NCBI GenBank assembly: GCA_965240325.2
Contig: OZ251230.1
Coordinates: forward strand, 496,001-560,000
From: Rebecca billardiae RCC1528
Taxonomy: Eukaryota; Haptophyta
Direction of reading: 5' to 3'
Length of the DNA: 64,000 bases
Below the pieces are notes generated by a model. That model was not told where the DNA came from. It did no database searches and saw nothing but the letters and a program-made list of their open reading frames with translations. Shown here in pieces: positions 1-10,125 of this stretch (position 1 is its first letter; the number at the start of each line of letters is the position of its first letter). Position numbers and translations under genes: made by a program.

Positions 1-1525
1 GCCTGCCGCGCCCATCGTCGTCGACCCACGGGTGCGTGCGCAGCGCGCTCATCCCGAGCCGCTCCTCGGGCACGGGCCGGAGCAGGCCGTCGAGTAGCTC
101 TTGCGCGTCGAGCGGGAGCTCATCGAACGTGTGGAGCACGTACACGCGCTTGCCGGCGCACGCGCGCAGCGGGTTGAGCCGGCGCAGGGACACGTACGCG
201 TGCAGGTGTGCAGACTCGACGGTGGGCGGCACGCCCGTGAGCATGTACCGCAGCGTGGCGCCGAGGCCGTACGAGTCGACCACCATCGACGTCTTGACCA
301 CCACGCCGTCGACGACCCCACCCACCGCGCTCGCGTCCGTCTGGAAGCGGCTCTCATCGAACACCTCGGGCGCCCCAAACTCGGCGGTGCCCTGCGGCGC
401 GAGGTCGATGGCGAGCATTGACGGCTGCGCCGCGAGCTTGACGGTCGATGCGCGCCTCATCGGGCTGCGGAACGTGCTGGCGCGGCGCCCGCGGGACGAG
501 TTGGACGGGCTCGCAGAGCTCGCGAACGTCGCCGCGGAGAACGTGTCCTGCGTCTTGAGCGTGGGCGGCAGCGCCGCGCCCGTCTTCTGCGCGTGTGCAG
601 CCGTGCGCTTGCGGTACTCTGCGATGCGCGCCTCGTCGATCGCCTCCGCCAGGCCAAAGTCGAGGAGCTTGATGCGCGGGGAGGGCGGAATCGGATGCTC
701 CGCGTCAGCGTCGGAGCCCAGCACCATGATGTTCGCGGGCTTGATGTCCCGGTGTAGCACTGCAGCGACAGCACGCACGCGGGCCGTGGCGCGCGCGCGC
801 CCATCAGTCAGCCGCCGGGCCGGTGGGGCGCGCGCGGCGATGCTCGGCGCATTACCTCCGCGCCAGTGCATGTACTCGATCGCGTTGACCATCTGCGCGA
901 AGATCTGCTTGCACACGCCCAGCTCGAGCGCGCCGCGCCGCAGCAGCAGCTGCTGCAGGTCGTCCCCCTCACACAGCTCGAGAACCAGCCACCAGCGGCG
1001 CACCCACGGCGCGGTCGGGTCTGCCTCCTGCGGCTCGGGCTTCTGCGCGAAGACCTCGGCGAGCGAGACGATCGCGGGGTGGCTCATCCGGCGCAGGGTC
1101 TCGATCTCGTTCCGCACCGACTCCGACTTTGCCGTGGGCTTGCCGCCCTCCGAGCGGTCAAAGACCAGCTTCACCGCTACGTCTGTCCCGCTCTTGATGT
1201 GCGTCGCGAGCGTGACCGACCCGAAGCCTGCGCACGCCGAGGCGCGGGCGCGCGGGGAGGCACGTGTGCGCGTGCGCAAGCGTCGACAGCTGCTCGCGCG
1301 CGCACGCCCGCCTTCCCTCGCCGGGGGGCGCGCACCTCCGCTCCCAAGCTTGTTGTGGAAGTTGAACGCAGACTTCCAGCTGTCGTCGGACACGTTGTGC
1401 AGCGGCGCGTGCCAGCGCTTGCCCGCAGCGAGCGCCCGCGACCACTCGCCCACCACCGAGACGTCGCTCTCGTCCTCGACCAGCGCCTCCTTCGACGTCG
1501 ACTTCGCCGTCTTCCACGTGAACAT
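1..1525 (-). CDS. Serine/threonine protein kinase, 3' end beyond window
   Basis: This is a eukaryotic-type protein kinase read from ATG at 1525 towards the left edge, where it runs off the window. I place exons at 1525-1336, 1227-856 and 759-1. The introns at 1228-1335 and 760-855 are GT-AG and keep the frame. Joining the first two exons restores the glycine loop LGSGGFGSV (about residues 60-68), followed by VAVK with the ATP-binding lysine. Joining exons 2 and 3 restores HRDIKPAN (about 190-197). DFG lies near residue 221 and an APE motif follows (GAPEV). Between DFG and APE there is an unusually long Ser/Arg-rich stretch of roughly 85 residues. All catalytic residues are present, so it should be active. 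The substrate and subfamily (CAMK- or AGC-like) cannot be told. The first ~50 residues match no domain I know. Confidence 0.85.
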   Translation of the reverse strand, partial: MFTWKTAKSTSKEALVEDESDVSVVGEWSRALAAGKRWHAPLHNVSDDSWKSAFNFHNKLGSGGARPPAREGGRARASSCRRLRTRTRASPRARASACAGFGSVTLATHIKSGTDVAVKLVFDRSEGGKPTAKSESVRNEIETLRRMSHPAIVSLAEVFAQKPEPQEADPTAPWVRRWWLVLELCEGDDLQQLLLRRGALELGVCKQIFAQMVNAIEYMHWRGGNAPSIAARAPPARRLTDGRARATARVRAVAAVLHRDIKPANIMVLGSDADAEHPIPPSPRIKLLDFGLAEAIDEARIAEYRKRTAAHAQKTGAALPPTLKTQDTFSAATFASSASPSNSSRGRRASTFRSPMRRASTVKLAAQPSMLAIDLAPQGTAEFGAPEVFDESRFQTDASAVGGVVDGVVVKTSMVVDSYGLGATLRYMLTGVPPTVESAHLHAYVSLRRLNPLRACAGKRVYVLHTFDELPLDAQELLDGLLRPVPEERLGMSALRTHPWVDDDGRGR

Positions 1526-2449
1526 GGCGCTCGTGCTTGTGCTGTGATTTTTTAGGTGCGCATCTTTGAGGCAGCAACACCGCAACTTGAGAGTCTTTGA
1601 GACACCGCAGCCGTTGCCCAATGAGGAACCGGCACGGAAGCGGAATCTGAGAATCTTACGGCCAAGACAGTGGCAATTGGCAGCCTGATACTACGTACTA
1701 CGTATGAACTAGAAATGGCATACCGAGATGAAATATTCCGATAGGATTCTCCAATAATCGACCGCGCAGGGGCGCGGTCGGCCGGTCGGGTTGCCGTGCA
1801 CTGGTTCCGCTGGCCGCGGCCCTCAGATCACGCCCGCGCGTCCGAGCGGTAGAGGGAGCTCCCGGGCGATATTCTGCCCAACACCGCCAGTGCCGGACGG
1901 CACAGAGATCGCGAGCTACTGTGACTGCTCTTCAGCCGTACGCAAGAAGCGAGGGCCACCCTGAGCGCGCGCTCAAGCCGCATGTGCATTCTCACTACCT
2001 AGGCGCGGTCCCGACCAGTACACCACTAGCCCGCGAGATTCATGACTGCTCCGCCCAGCCAAGCTTTGTGTGGCGTGCACGCACTCTTCACACATTCGCG
2101 GCCGATTGCTGACACCCGACCATAGCGGAAAGTGCTGGCTTCTGTTCTGGTGTGATTCGTCATCATCGCGGATCAGAGCATCGGTGCACACGTCGCGTAC
2201 TCGCGTGTTCCTGTCGTCACGCTCGAGAACCTCAGCGCGTATCGGCGACATGGACGATTCGGTGGGTCCATGTGCGTGCTGGCAGCTGGCTATGTGGAGC
2301 CCACAGGGACGGGGGACAGCATGACAACGCCTTCCAGCCGTCCGCCAGGAAGGTTGCCCGGCCGTGACTCCTTCCCAGGGCGGGAAGTTCCAGAGAAGTT
2401 CGCGCCGTCCACGTTTTGCAGCACGGCACGACGAAACTACTGCTATACG
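1526..2449. other. Intergenic, divergent 5' regions
   Basis: This lies between the starts of the kinase (-) and the potassium channel (+). I see no gene here. An in-frame ATG at 2321 could extend the channel by 43 residues, but that extension has no recognisable character. Confidence 0.5.
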
Positions 2450-4735
2450 ATGGCCTCGGCCGACCGCCTCGACCCCAGCAGCGTCAACATCACACCTCAA
2501 CCCCCGATGATCGGCAGCCGGCGGCACTCGGACGAGACGGGCTCGCTGCGTGAGGTGCTCGTGCAGGATCCGGGAGTCACGCCGTCCACCGAGCCGGCCG
2601 GCGGCCGCCGCACCGCGTCTTACGACGACACGAGCGACTTGCATCGCTCCGTTCCGCGAGTGGCGCTGCGCTCGCAGTTCCTGGAATCGCTGCGCGAGCT
2701 CGCCTTCGGCGCGAGCGATTCGATGATGGCGTCGGAGAGCACGCAGTTCTACGTGCCCGAGGGCAAGGCCGGTGCGCGCGTCGTCCTGCGGGACTACCCG
2801 TACCACCAGTCGAGCGGCAAGCTCAACATCTCGTTTGCGCTCCCAAAGGATGCAAAGCGGCTATTCTCGCACGACCTGTTCCACCTGCTCGTCTCGTCGC
2901 CGACGAAGCTACTCCTGTTCGGCGTCGTCGTCGCGTACACGACGGTCGTCCTCGCCTTCGCGCTGCTGTACATGCTGTGCGACTGGTCGGACGCCACGTG
3001 CCACCTGGGCATCAACAACGCGCCGCTCACCTTCCACACCGCGTTCGCGTTCGCGGTGGAGACGCAGGCGACGATCGGGTACGGCATCCCGTCGAAGCAC
3101 AACGCGTTCTTCGCGGGGTGCATCTCCGTGCCCCTCGTCGTGTACTCGCACTCGCTCGTCGTCTTCATCCTCAACGCCGTGCTGATCGGCGGCACGCTCG
3201 CTCGGCTCGCGCGCGCCAACCGCCGCGCGGTCGAGGTCGTCTTCACGGACAAGGCGTGCATCCAGTGCGTGCGCGACGAGTTCTACTTCATGTTCCAGGC
3301 GCGCGCGCGGCGCGCGCGCGCCGTCGTCCGCCCGGCGGCGCGTCCCGTGCGCTCCCGTCGCGCCACGCCTCTCACCTGGTCGCGAGCCTCGCCCCGCGCC
3401 GTGCGCCGCCCGCTGCAATGGGCCGCTGCCTTGCCTGCCTGCTGGCCGGCTGTGGGCGCGCAGGTGGCTGAGCTGTCCTACTTCCGGTTCCACCCGGCGG
3501 TGGAGGCGCACGTGCGCTGCTACGCCGTGCTGCACGAGACCGACGCCGAGGCGAAGATCTCCTTCCCCTTCCAGACGCGCACGATGCGGCTGACCCACCC
3601 GGACGACACGCGCGGGGCCATGCTGTTCCTGCCCGTGCCGTCCGCGGTCACGCACGCCATCGACGCGTGGTCGCCGCTCTACCCGCCGTCGCTCGCGCGG
3701 CGGCGGCGGCGGCGGGAGGAGCGGCTCGACGCGTCGGCGGGCCAGTCGGTGCGCGAGCTCAAGCGCTTCCCGCATCTATCGGGCTACTCGTACCCGGGGC
3801 TCGTGATGCGCGGCGGCGACATTGACGTGCTGGGCTGGCAGCGCGAGCTCTCCCAGCTGCGAGAGGCGCACGCCGAGGCGGAGGCGGCGACGGGCACGCT
3901 GCGGCGCGACCAGTCGGTGGCGCGCGCGCTCGACTCGTCCTCCTCCTCCGACTCGTTCGGCCCGCTCGACCTCGCGCTCGCCCGCGAGCTCTCGGCCGAT
4001 CAGGCCGCCGCGCGCAACTCGCCGGTCCCGGGCGGCTACGGGCGGCGCGCTGCCGGCGACTTTGACAGCAGGCGCTCGTCCTTCGCCATGCCGGCCGAGA
4101 GCCGCCGGTGCTCCCTCGCCGTGCGCACGGACAGCCGGCAGACCTCAATCAGCATGCCGCCCGATGCGGCCGCGCGGGCAGCGCACCTGGCCGCGCACGG
4201 CAGCGCCGGTGTGGAGAGCGGCGGCACGCCAGCGGACGGCGGCGCAAGCGGCGCCATCTCGCGCTCGGCCGAGCGGCCGGCGCCGCAGCCGGCGCCGCAG
4301 CCGGCGAGATCGGGCCACACGGAGCGGCCAGTGCCCACGGAGAGGGTGCAGGAGGAGATCCGCGCGCACATCAAGCGCTCAGATCTCGAGGTCGTCGTGC
4401 TGCTCGAGGCGATGGATCCGCAGACCTCCAACGCGTTCCAGGCGCGGCACTCCTACAAGGTGCGCGCGCGCGTGCGAATGCTCGCTCGCGTCCGCCGGGC
4501 CGCGCCGCCCCCCCCCCCCCCCCGCCGGTGCCCGACTCCGACGCGGCCTTGCGCGTGGTGTGCGCGTGCGCCCCCCTCGGCGCAGCTCGAGGACATGCTC
4601 TTCGACCACCAGTTTGAGAGCTGCATGTCGTTCGAGCCGTCTGGGCGCGCGCGCTTCGACTTCCATGTCTTCCACAAGGTGCGGCCGTGCGCCTTCAACC
4701 GCTCCACCATCGGGCCCATGTCGAGCCACTCGTGA
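2450..4735 (+). CDS. Inwardly rectifying (Kir-type) potassium channel
   Basis: The product is a two-TM potassium channel subunit of about 664 residues. TM1 lies near residues 153-176, the pore carries the selectivity filter TIGYG (208-212), and TM2 follows near 226-250. The cytoplasmic Kir immunoglobulin-like domain is recognisable (VEAHVRCYAV, the SPLYPP-type loop and a closing DFHVFH segment). Two introns are inferred. The first, 3299-3463, would be GC-AG: removing it joins MFQ to VAELSYFRFHP, which restores the family alignment. The second, 4460-4585, is GT-AG, holds a poly-C run, and joins SYK to LEDMLFDHQFE. Both introns are multiples of three without stops, so an unspliced reading stays open. 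A long Ser/Arg/Pro-rich insertion (about residues 450-590) separates the strands of the cytoplasmic domain and is unusual. The start was set at 2450. An ATG at 2321 is the alternative. Confidence 0.9.
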   Translation: MASADRLDPSSVNITPQPPMIGSRRHSDETGSLREVLVQDPGVTPSTEPAGGRRTASYDDTSDLHRSVPRVALRSQFLESLRELAFGASDSMMASESTQFYVPEGKAGARVVLRDYPYHQSSGKLNISFALPKDAKRLFSHDLFHLLVSSPTKLLLFGVVVAYTTVVLAFALLYMLCDWSDATCHLGINNAPLTFHTAFAFAVETQATIGYGIPSKHNAFFAGCISVPLVVYSHSLVVFILNAVLIGGTLARLARANRRAVEVVFTDKACIQCVRDEFYFMFQARARRARAVVRPAARPVRSRRATPLTWSRASPRAVRRPLQWAAALPACWPAVGAQVAELSYFRFHPAVEAHVRCYAVLHETDAEAKISFPFQTRTMRLTHPDDTRGAMLFLPVPSAVTHAIDAWSPLYPPSLARRRRRREERLDASAGQSVRELKRFPHLSGYSYPGLVMRGGDIDVLGWQRELSQLREAHAEAEAATGTLRRDQSVARALDSSSSSDSFGPLDLALARELSADQAAARNSPVPGGYGRRAAGDFDSRRSSFAMPAESRRCSLAVRTDSRQTSISMPPDAAARAAHLAAHGSAGVESGGTPADGGASGAISRSAERPAPQPAPQPARSGHTERPVPTERVQEEIRAHIKRSDLEVVVLLEAMDPQTSNAFQARHSYKVRARVRMLARVRRAAPPPPPPRRCPTPTRPCAWCARAPPSAQLEDMLFDHQFESCMSFEPSGRARFDFHVFHKVRPCAFNRSTIGPMSSHS

Positions 4736-4996
4736 CGCGTGTGGCTCGGGGTGAGCCCAGCCTGGAGAGCGGTGACAGCTGCCACGGAGGGGATTCGCGG
4801 CGCAGAGTTCGACTGGTTCTGGTCTGGCACGGAGGCGGCGGCGATGCCTTGCCCTTTGCGCCTTTGCGGCGTGCCTCAGCGGGGCTGTCCGCTGCGTGTC
4901 CGCCTGCGCCTTGCGCTGCCTTGCAGCCGAGGGGATGTCACGATGATCATTATTTATTCGGATCGAATTCTCAGGCAGCGACGAAGCGCGCGGCCG

Positions 4997-5629
4997 ATGG
5001 CAGCGCGGCGAGCGGTCGTGCCCACTCTCGCCTTGCTCGCGCGTACCACCACATCCATGCCGCTCGCGTTCCCCAAGCACATGGCTTCGGGCGGGAACCT
5101 CCCTCCTCCCGGCCCTTCTGAGCGCGAGAAGCCTGGTGACAACCAGCTCTCCGTGTGGGAGCCCCCTTTCACGCGGCCACCCACGGTCCGCGCAGTCCCC
5201 GGCAAGCACGTTGTGTTGCGCGTGGGGGAAGACGGACCCGTCGTGCTGGAGTCAAAACGCGGCGTGCAGGTGTGCGAGACATCGCACCCACCGACGTGGT
5301 ACTTCCCGAAGGAGGACGTCAACATGGATCTCCTGAAGAGCATCTCTGGAAGCACGGGATGCGAGTTCAAGGGGTCGGCCTCGTACTACAACGTCTTGCT
5401 CGCACCCGGCGGCAGCGATAGCATCCCGCAGTGCGCGTGGTGCTACGAGCACGCGAGTGGGGCGAACGCGCCCATCTCGGGGCACGTCGCCTTCTACCTC
5501 AAACCACCCCTCGTCGCAACCGTCGACGGCGCGCGCGCCGCACCGCAGGAAGGCGACTTCTACGGCGGCTGGATCACCCCAGACGTCGTGGGCCCGTTCA
5601 AGGGTCCCCCAGGGACTCGCTTTTGGTGA
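4997..5629 (+). CDS. DUF427-domain protein with probable organelle presequence
   Basis: About 210 residues. The first ~30 residues are Arg/Ala-rich with no acidic residues, as in a mitochondrial or plastid presequence. The rest is a complete DUF427 domain, with VWEPPF near the start, CETSHPPTWYFP, then GHVAFY, and the signature FYGGWITPDVVGPFKGPPGT at the end. The family is common in bacteria and fungi and has a small barrel fold. Its biochemical role is not settled, so no function is assigned. It starts 261 bp after the channel's stop on the same strand. I chose the ATG at 4997 because it gives the presequence. The ATGs at about 5057 and 5081 would give a bare domain. Confidence 0.85.
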   Translation: MAARRAVVPTLALLARTTTSMPLAFPKHMASGGNLPPPGPSEREKPGDNQLSVWEPPFTRPPTVRAVPGKHVVLRVGEDGPVVLESKRGVQVCETSHPPTWYFPKEDVNMDLLKSISGSTGCEFKGSASYYNVLLAPGGSDSIPQCAWCYEHASGANAPISGHVAFYLKPPLVATVDGARAAPQEGDFYGGWITPDVVGPFKGPPGTRFW

Positions 5630-6066
5630 GCGCGCGCGCAGTCCTGTGAATGGGCGGTACCGGCGATCACGTCGCCATGTGTCCGCTGCTCCGGTGCGCC
5701 CGAGTCTCCTGGCAGAGCGCTGCGAACCTCACCCGGGTACAACGGTCAGCAGCACGACCGGCGCATTATCGTCATACAGTACTGATCAGTCGCGGATGCC
5801 GTGCAGTGCTACGACTGCTACGTCTACTACGTCTAGCTAGCCCAGCGCGCCGCAGCCTAGTTACTGCCTGCTAGCTATAAGCAGTAGTGGAGTAAGTAGA
5901 CTACGCCGTCGTATATACGACGTCGTTATTCATCGTCATCGTCATCATCATCACGCTGCTTATATTCGCCCGTCGTCATTATACTGGCGGTAGACGTAGT
6001 CATATCGCGGATATTGATGATGCTGTCGTCCGCCCGCCTGCAACGTCGTCCGAGGTCGCAGTGCGA
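5630..6066. other. Intergenic, convergent 3' ends
   Basis: No gene seen. It is richer in A+T than its surroundings and contains a run of CGTCAT/CATCAT trinucleotides near 5930-5955. Confidence 0.5.
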
Positions 6067-7599
6067 CTACACGGCAAGAGTCGCAGCAATAGCAGGTCGT
6101 AGTCTCAGCTGCTCGATGCGCCTGGGCGTGCCGCTGAGCACAGGTGCAGGCTCGTTGGCCATGCTCTCGCCGTGCCCGAGCGCGCCCGACGGCTTGCCAC
6201 ACGAGTACACGCTGCCGTCTGCGGTCAGGAAGAGCGCCAGGTCGCCTTGCAGCGAGCACTGGAGCACGCGCGCGTGCTCGAACGCATGCACTCGCACCGG
6301 CGCCAGGGCGTGCCCGTTGGGACGGCCGATTCCAAGCTGGCCCACGCCGTTGGACCCAAACGTGTGCACGCAGCCGTCGGCGTCGACCACCGCGCTGTTG
6401 TTGCAGCCTGCGCTCGCGCGCACGGCGCACAAGCCCGCCAGCGCAGCGACGCGCGTGGGCATGCGGCGATCCCTTTGGTCGACGTGCCCAAGGCAGCCGG
6501 CGTACCCGGACCCAAACGAGCACACGCCGCCCGCGGCATCCACCACCAGGCTGTGGCTGCTCCCCGCGCACACGTGCACGACGCGCGTCTTCGCCAGCGC
6601 GCAGATGCGCCTGGGCGTGCTGCAGCTGTGCACGATGCGATGGCCGAGCTGCCCGTTCGTGCCATCGCCGCTCGAGTACACAGCGCCGCAGGTGGAGAGC
6701 CAGAGGATGTGCCCGCCGCCGGCCGCCACGCCGCCCACGCGCACGCCATCGAGCGCTCGGACCGCACACGGCTCCCACCGGTCCTCCTTGTCGCCGTGGC
6801 CGAGCTGGGCGCTGTGGTTGCCGCCCCAGCTGTACGCTCGCCCATCAACCGTGAGCGCGATGCTGTGGTGGTCGCGCGCGGCGACGCACACGACCAGGTC
6901 GACCGGCGGGAGAGGCACGGGGACAAACGAGTACCGGTCAGTCCAATCGCCCACTCCGAGCTGCCCGACCATGTTCGCGCCGCAGCCGTACACCTCGCCG
7001 CCCTCAGCCAGCGCGAGCAGGTGGGCCCACCCAGCCGCGACCGCGCGCACGCGCACAGCTGAGAGCGAGGCGACGCGCGTGGGCACCAGCGCCCGTGGCA
7101 TCGCCACGTGGCCCGATGCCACGTGCGGGAGGAACTCGGTCGGCTCAACCTCGTCCTCTTCATCGTCGACCTCCACCCGGCTCTCGCCGCATGTGTGGAG
7201 CCCACCGTCCGCGCACACAAACGCGCTGAACTGCGTGTGATGGACGATCGAGCCACCGGCGCCCAGGAGTTGGGCGTGAGTATCCGCAAGTGCCAGCACG
7301 CGCTCGCGAGCGAGGAGCTCTTGGACCCACGTTTTCACGCCTTCTGGCAGCGCAGAAGGCAGAGCGCGGGCGTGCCCTCGCCGCGCCACTCGCGAGCGCA
7401 GCGCGCACTCAACAGGCGAAAGGCCGCCACCCATGGGCGCACGGCAGAAGAGGCGCGAAGTGACGCTGATGGCGGCGAGGTCACCAGGGTTCTCCAAGCA
7501 TACCAGAATGCGCTCGATCATCTCGAGCGGCATGTCTTCGAGCGCAAGAGGCCCTGTCGTAGCGGCGGTCTTCCGCCGCATGCTCGTCCTCCTCGACAT
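6067..7599 (-). CDS. F-box protein with RCC1 repeats
   Basis: A single-exon gene of 510 residues from ATG at 7599. An F-box-like segment lies at about residues 19-52 (LEDMPLEMIERILVCL). The rest is a series of about seven RCC1-type blades with the usual Gly-rich pattern (for example GANMVGQLGVGDWTDR, NHSAQLGHGDKEDR and NGQLGHR). This pairing suggests a substrate receptor of an SCF ubiquitin ligase with the propeller as the binding face. That role is inferred from architecture. An RCC1-family protein acting on a small GTPase is the alternative. An acidic loop (VDDEEDEVE) interrupts the region before the first clear blade. Confidence 0.85.
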   Translation of the reverse strand: MSRRTSMRRKTAATTGPLALEDMPLEMIERILVCLENPGDLAAISVTSRLFCRAPMGGGLSPVECALRSRVARRGHARALPSALPEGVKTWVQELLARERVLALADTHAQLLGAGGSIVHHTQFSAFVCADGGLHTCGESRVEVDDEEDEVEPTEFLPHVASGHVAMPRALVPTRVASLSAVRVRAVAAGWAHLLALAEGGEVYGCGANMVGQLGVGDWTDRYSFVPVPLPPVDLVVCVAARDHHSIALTVDGRAYSWGGNHSAQLGHGDKEDRWEPCAVRALDGVRVGGVAAGGGHILWLSTCGAVYSSGDGTNGQLGHRIVHSCSTPRRICALAKTRVVHVCAGSSHSLVVDAAGGVCSFGSGYAGCLGHVDQRDRRMPTRVAALAGLCAVRASAGCNNSAVVDADGCVHTFGSNGVGQLGIGRPNGHALAPVRVHAFEHARVLQCSLQGDLALFLTADGSVYSCGKPSGALGHGESMANEPAPVLSGTPRRIEQLRLRPAIAATLAV

Positions 7600-8536
7600 C
7601 GACTCCTCGGTAGCAGCCAGCTGTTATTTCCCGTTTCGTCGCGGGCTTCCATCAACCGGCGCAGTTTCGCGCGAGATTTGCCCATTTTCATCGATTTTTC
7701 GTCCTCATGACTAATTCTATGATTTAAAGACACAGGCACGAGGGCGCAGCTCTCCTGATTCGTCTGTCGAAGTACTGAATGGAGTTAATGGAGGATGTCG
7801 GAGCGCGTTGGCCGCGGGTGAGGGAGTCGTCGTAACCGATGCTGATCACACGGTCACTGAGGTAGTAGGCGCCCGGGGATGCCGCTGTTTTGCAGTCGTC
7901 GTCGGCCTTGGTCATCATGTAGTTGCCCGTGTCGTCGTCGTCCGAGGCTGTTCAAGTTGATGCCGTAGTGCAGGTAGTGGATGTGGTCGCCCGGGCCGGT
8001 GTGCGCGGCCTAGTGGCCTTGCCGAGTTGAGGGAGTAGTCGCCCTTGCCGTTGACTGATCAAGCAGTCATCATCGCGTCGTCATTTCTATTGTCAGCATC
8101 CTTTGGCGTCATCATTTTGTCCAGCTCCCTGGACTGTGACCCACCTGAAGTCTGGCGGAGGCAGCTACTAACTCGAGCTCACAGTACCAATTAGACTCTA
8201 AGTCCGGTCTGCGTGACTGCGCGAGGCGCGACGCTCGGCAGCCGCAGCTACGACGCCGACGTATCATCCTAACTTCGGAGTTCCCCGGAGTTCCTGGATT
8301 GGCTAGATTGCTACGTATACTACCAAGTACTGATCAGCGCACCTCCTAACTACGCAGGTAATAACTCCGTAGTAATAAGCGAATACGCGCTGGCGCTGGG
8401 TGCCGCTCAGCACGACGACCGCGACTGGTGGCGCGGCCCGAAGCCCCGATCAGTGACGGCCGATCCATGCCACTGGCTGCTGTCTGGCACTTGCAGGGCG
8501 TCTGACCATAATATGCGCGCGATTTTTTATATTGCG

Positions 8537-8538
<2 letters not shown>

Positions 8539-8621
<83 letters not shown>
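8539..8621. repeat. (TA)n microsatellite
   Basis: About 41 uninterrupted TA dinucleotides in an intergenic region. It is self-complementary and able to form a cruciform. Confidence 0.95.
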
Positions 8622-8624
<3 letters not shown>

Positions 8625-9811
8625 GGCCCGCGGTGCAGGGCGGAGCGCGCAGCGTGGAGCCCGCTCCGTGGGCCCTAACCACGTTTCAAAAAGATCTTTG
8701 ATCAAGAAAAAAGGGACGGGGGACGATTTTCATGGCTGGAGGAGACCGAGTTTCGAATTTTGAGACCCTCTCTTAACACGCATCACGGCCGAAATGGTCG
8801 CGCCCACGACAAGTTCATAGTAAAGCGTGGAGTGACGCCCGTCCAAAAAACTTCATGCCCTTTAGGATCCCTAACGTAACGAACCGTTACAAGCGATTTT
8901 TCCGGCCAATGAGATTGCAGCAAGGTCCAAGGAGCGATGACGTATCTAGATAGAGATTGCCGCGAACCGATGTGACCATGTACGTCCCTTGAATCAGTTG
9001 AATCAACCATTCAATCGCGCCGTGTCTGTATCAGGAGCCGACAGGCTCGGACAGGGCAAGGGTCAGTACTCAGTAGCCGATGCGCCAACCTCGCGGCGTA
9101 TCTCAATACTATCTGACACGAGTCTGGAGCCGGCTACGAAAACAAATAAGCCAAACTGATGACTCCCTTGGCCAAACCTTGGTTGCCGCGGGAGCCGCTG
9201 CGGCGAGACTCACAGACGACAGTCTCACTCTCCGCGAGAGGGGGCGAGCGCCGCACGAGCGACCGACGGGTGAGGACGGCGATGGGCAGGTGCGCGCGGC
9301 GAGTTGCGCCTGGAGCGCGCGGCTGCGGCGGGTCCCGACTGCCGTCGACATCGCGTTCGTGCCCCCGCTCACTCCGCGCGCCCCCGCCGCCCCGTGTCGA
9401 TGCCTGCGCGCGGCCGCGCGCCGGTCGCCGCCGGGCGCCCCGGCCGCGCCGCGGCAGCCGCCCTGTATTCGGGCTCTCGCAAGCTCGGGGGCAGCGGCGC
9501 CTGATGCCGGACTGATCGATCTCTGAGTCTTCGACTTCACCACGCGCCGCCCTTGCCATGCCTTTCCGGGGAGCGCCGACGATCCGAGTCCATCGTCGAC
9601 GGTCGACTCTGAGCGAGGGCTACGCCTCGGAACTGAACGGTACTCTACGAGGAGGACGAGCTGCGCGGGCGACGGTGGTGCGTGACGTCCCCAGAGCTGG
9701 CTGTGCCTCTGCAACGCGTGCCGAGCCTGATCGAGGTGTGTCAGCCCGTGCACGCGCGGCGTGCGCGAACGATCCGTGTGACTGGTGCCCCGGCTCGCAC
9801 CTCCGACCTCG

Positions 9812-9890
9812 GCACCGTGCTCCCTCGGGCTGTCAGCTCCGCGTGGCCTGGCGTGCACGTAGAGTTGCGCTCATGCGTCGATCACGCCTC
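9812..9890 (+). repeat. Direct repeat, copy 1
   Basis: About 78 bp, nearly identical to 10047-10125 and 235 bp away from it. Both copies begin GCACCGTGCTCCC and end near GATCACGCCTCG. Differences are a few substitutions and a small indel, which suggests a local duplication. Confidence 0.8.
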
Positions 9891-10046
9891 GCGCCCGCCT
9901 GTCGGCCGTCGCGCAGGCGCTGGTCGAACCCTACTCGGACCAGTGCAAATCATCTAACTATCCTGGCGCTGCCGGTGCGCGGTGACCCGCGGGACAGCGG
10001 TCAGTCAGCAGGCGAGCAGCAGCGGCCCGAACGAATCCGCGGCCCC

Positions 10047-10125
10047 GCACCGTGCTCCCTGGCTGTCAGCTTCGCGTGGCCTGGCGTGCACGTGGAGTCG
10101 CGCTCATGCGTCGATCACGCCTCGT
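10047..10125 (+). repeat. Direct repeat, copy 2
   Basis: Second copy of the ~78-bp repeat at 9812-9890. Both copies are followed by a matching CCGCCTGT a few bases on, so the duplicated block is slightly longer than the aligned part. Confidence 0.8.
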
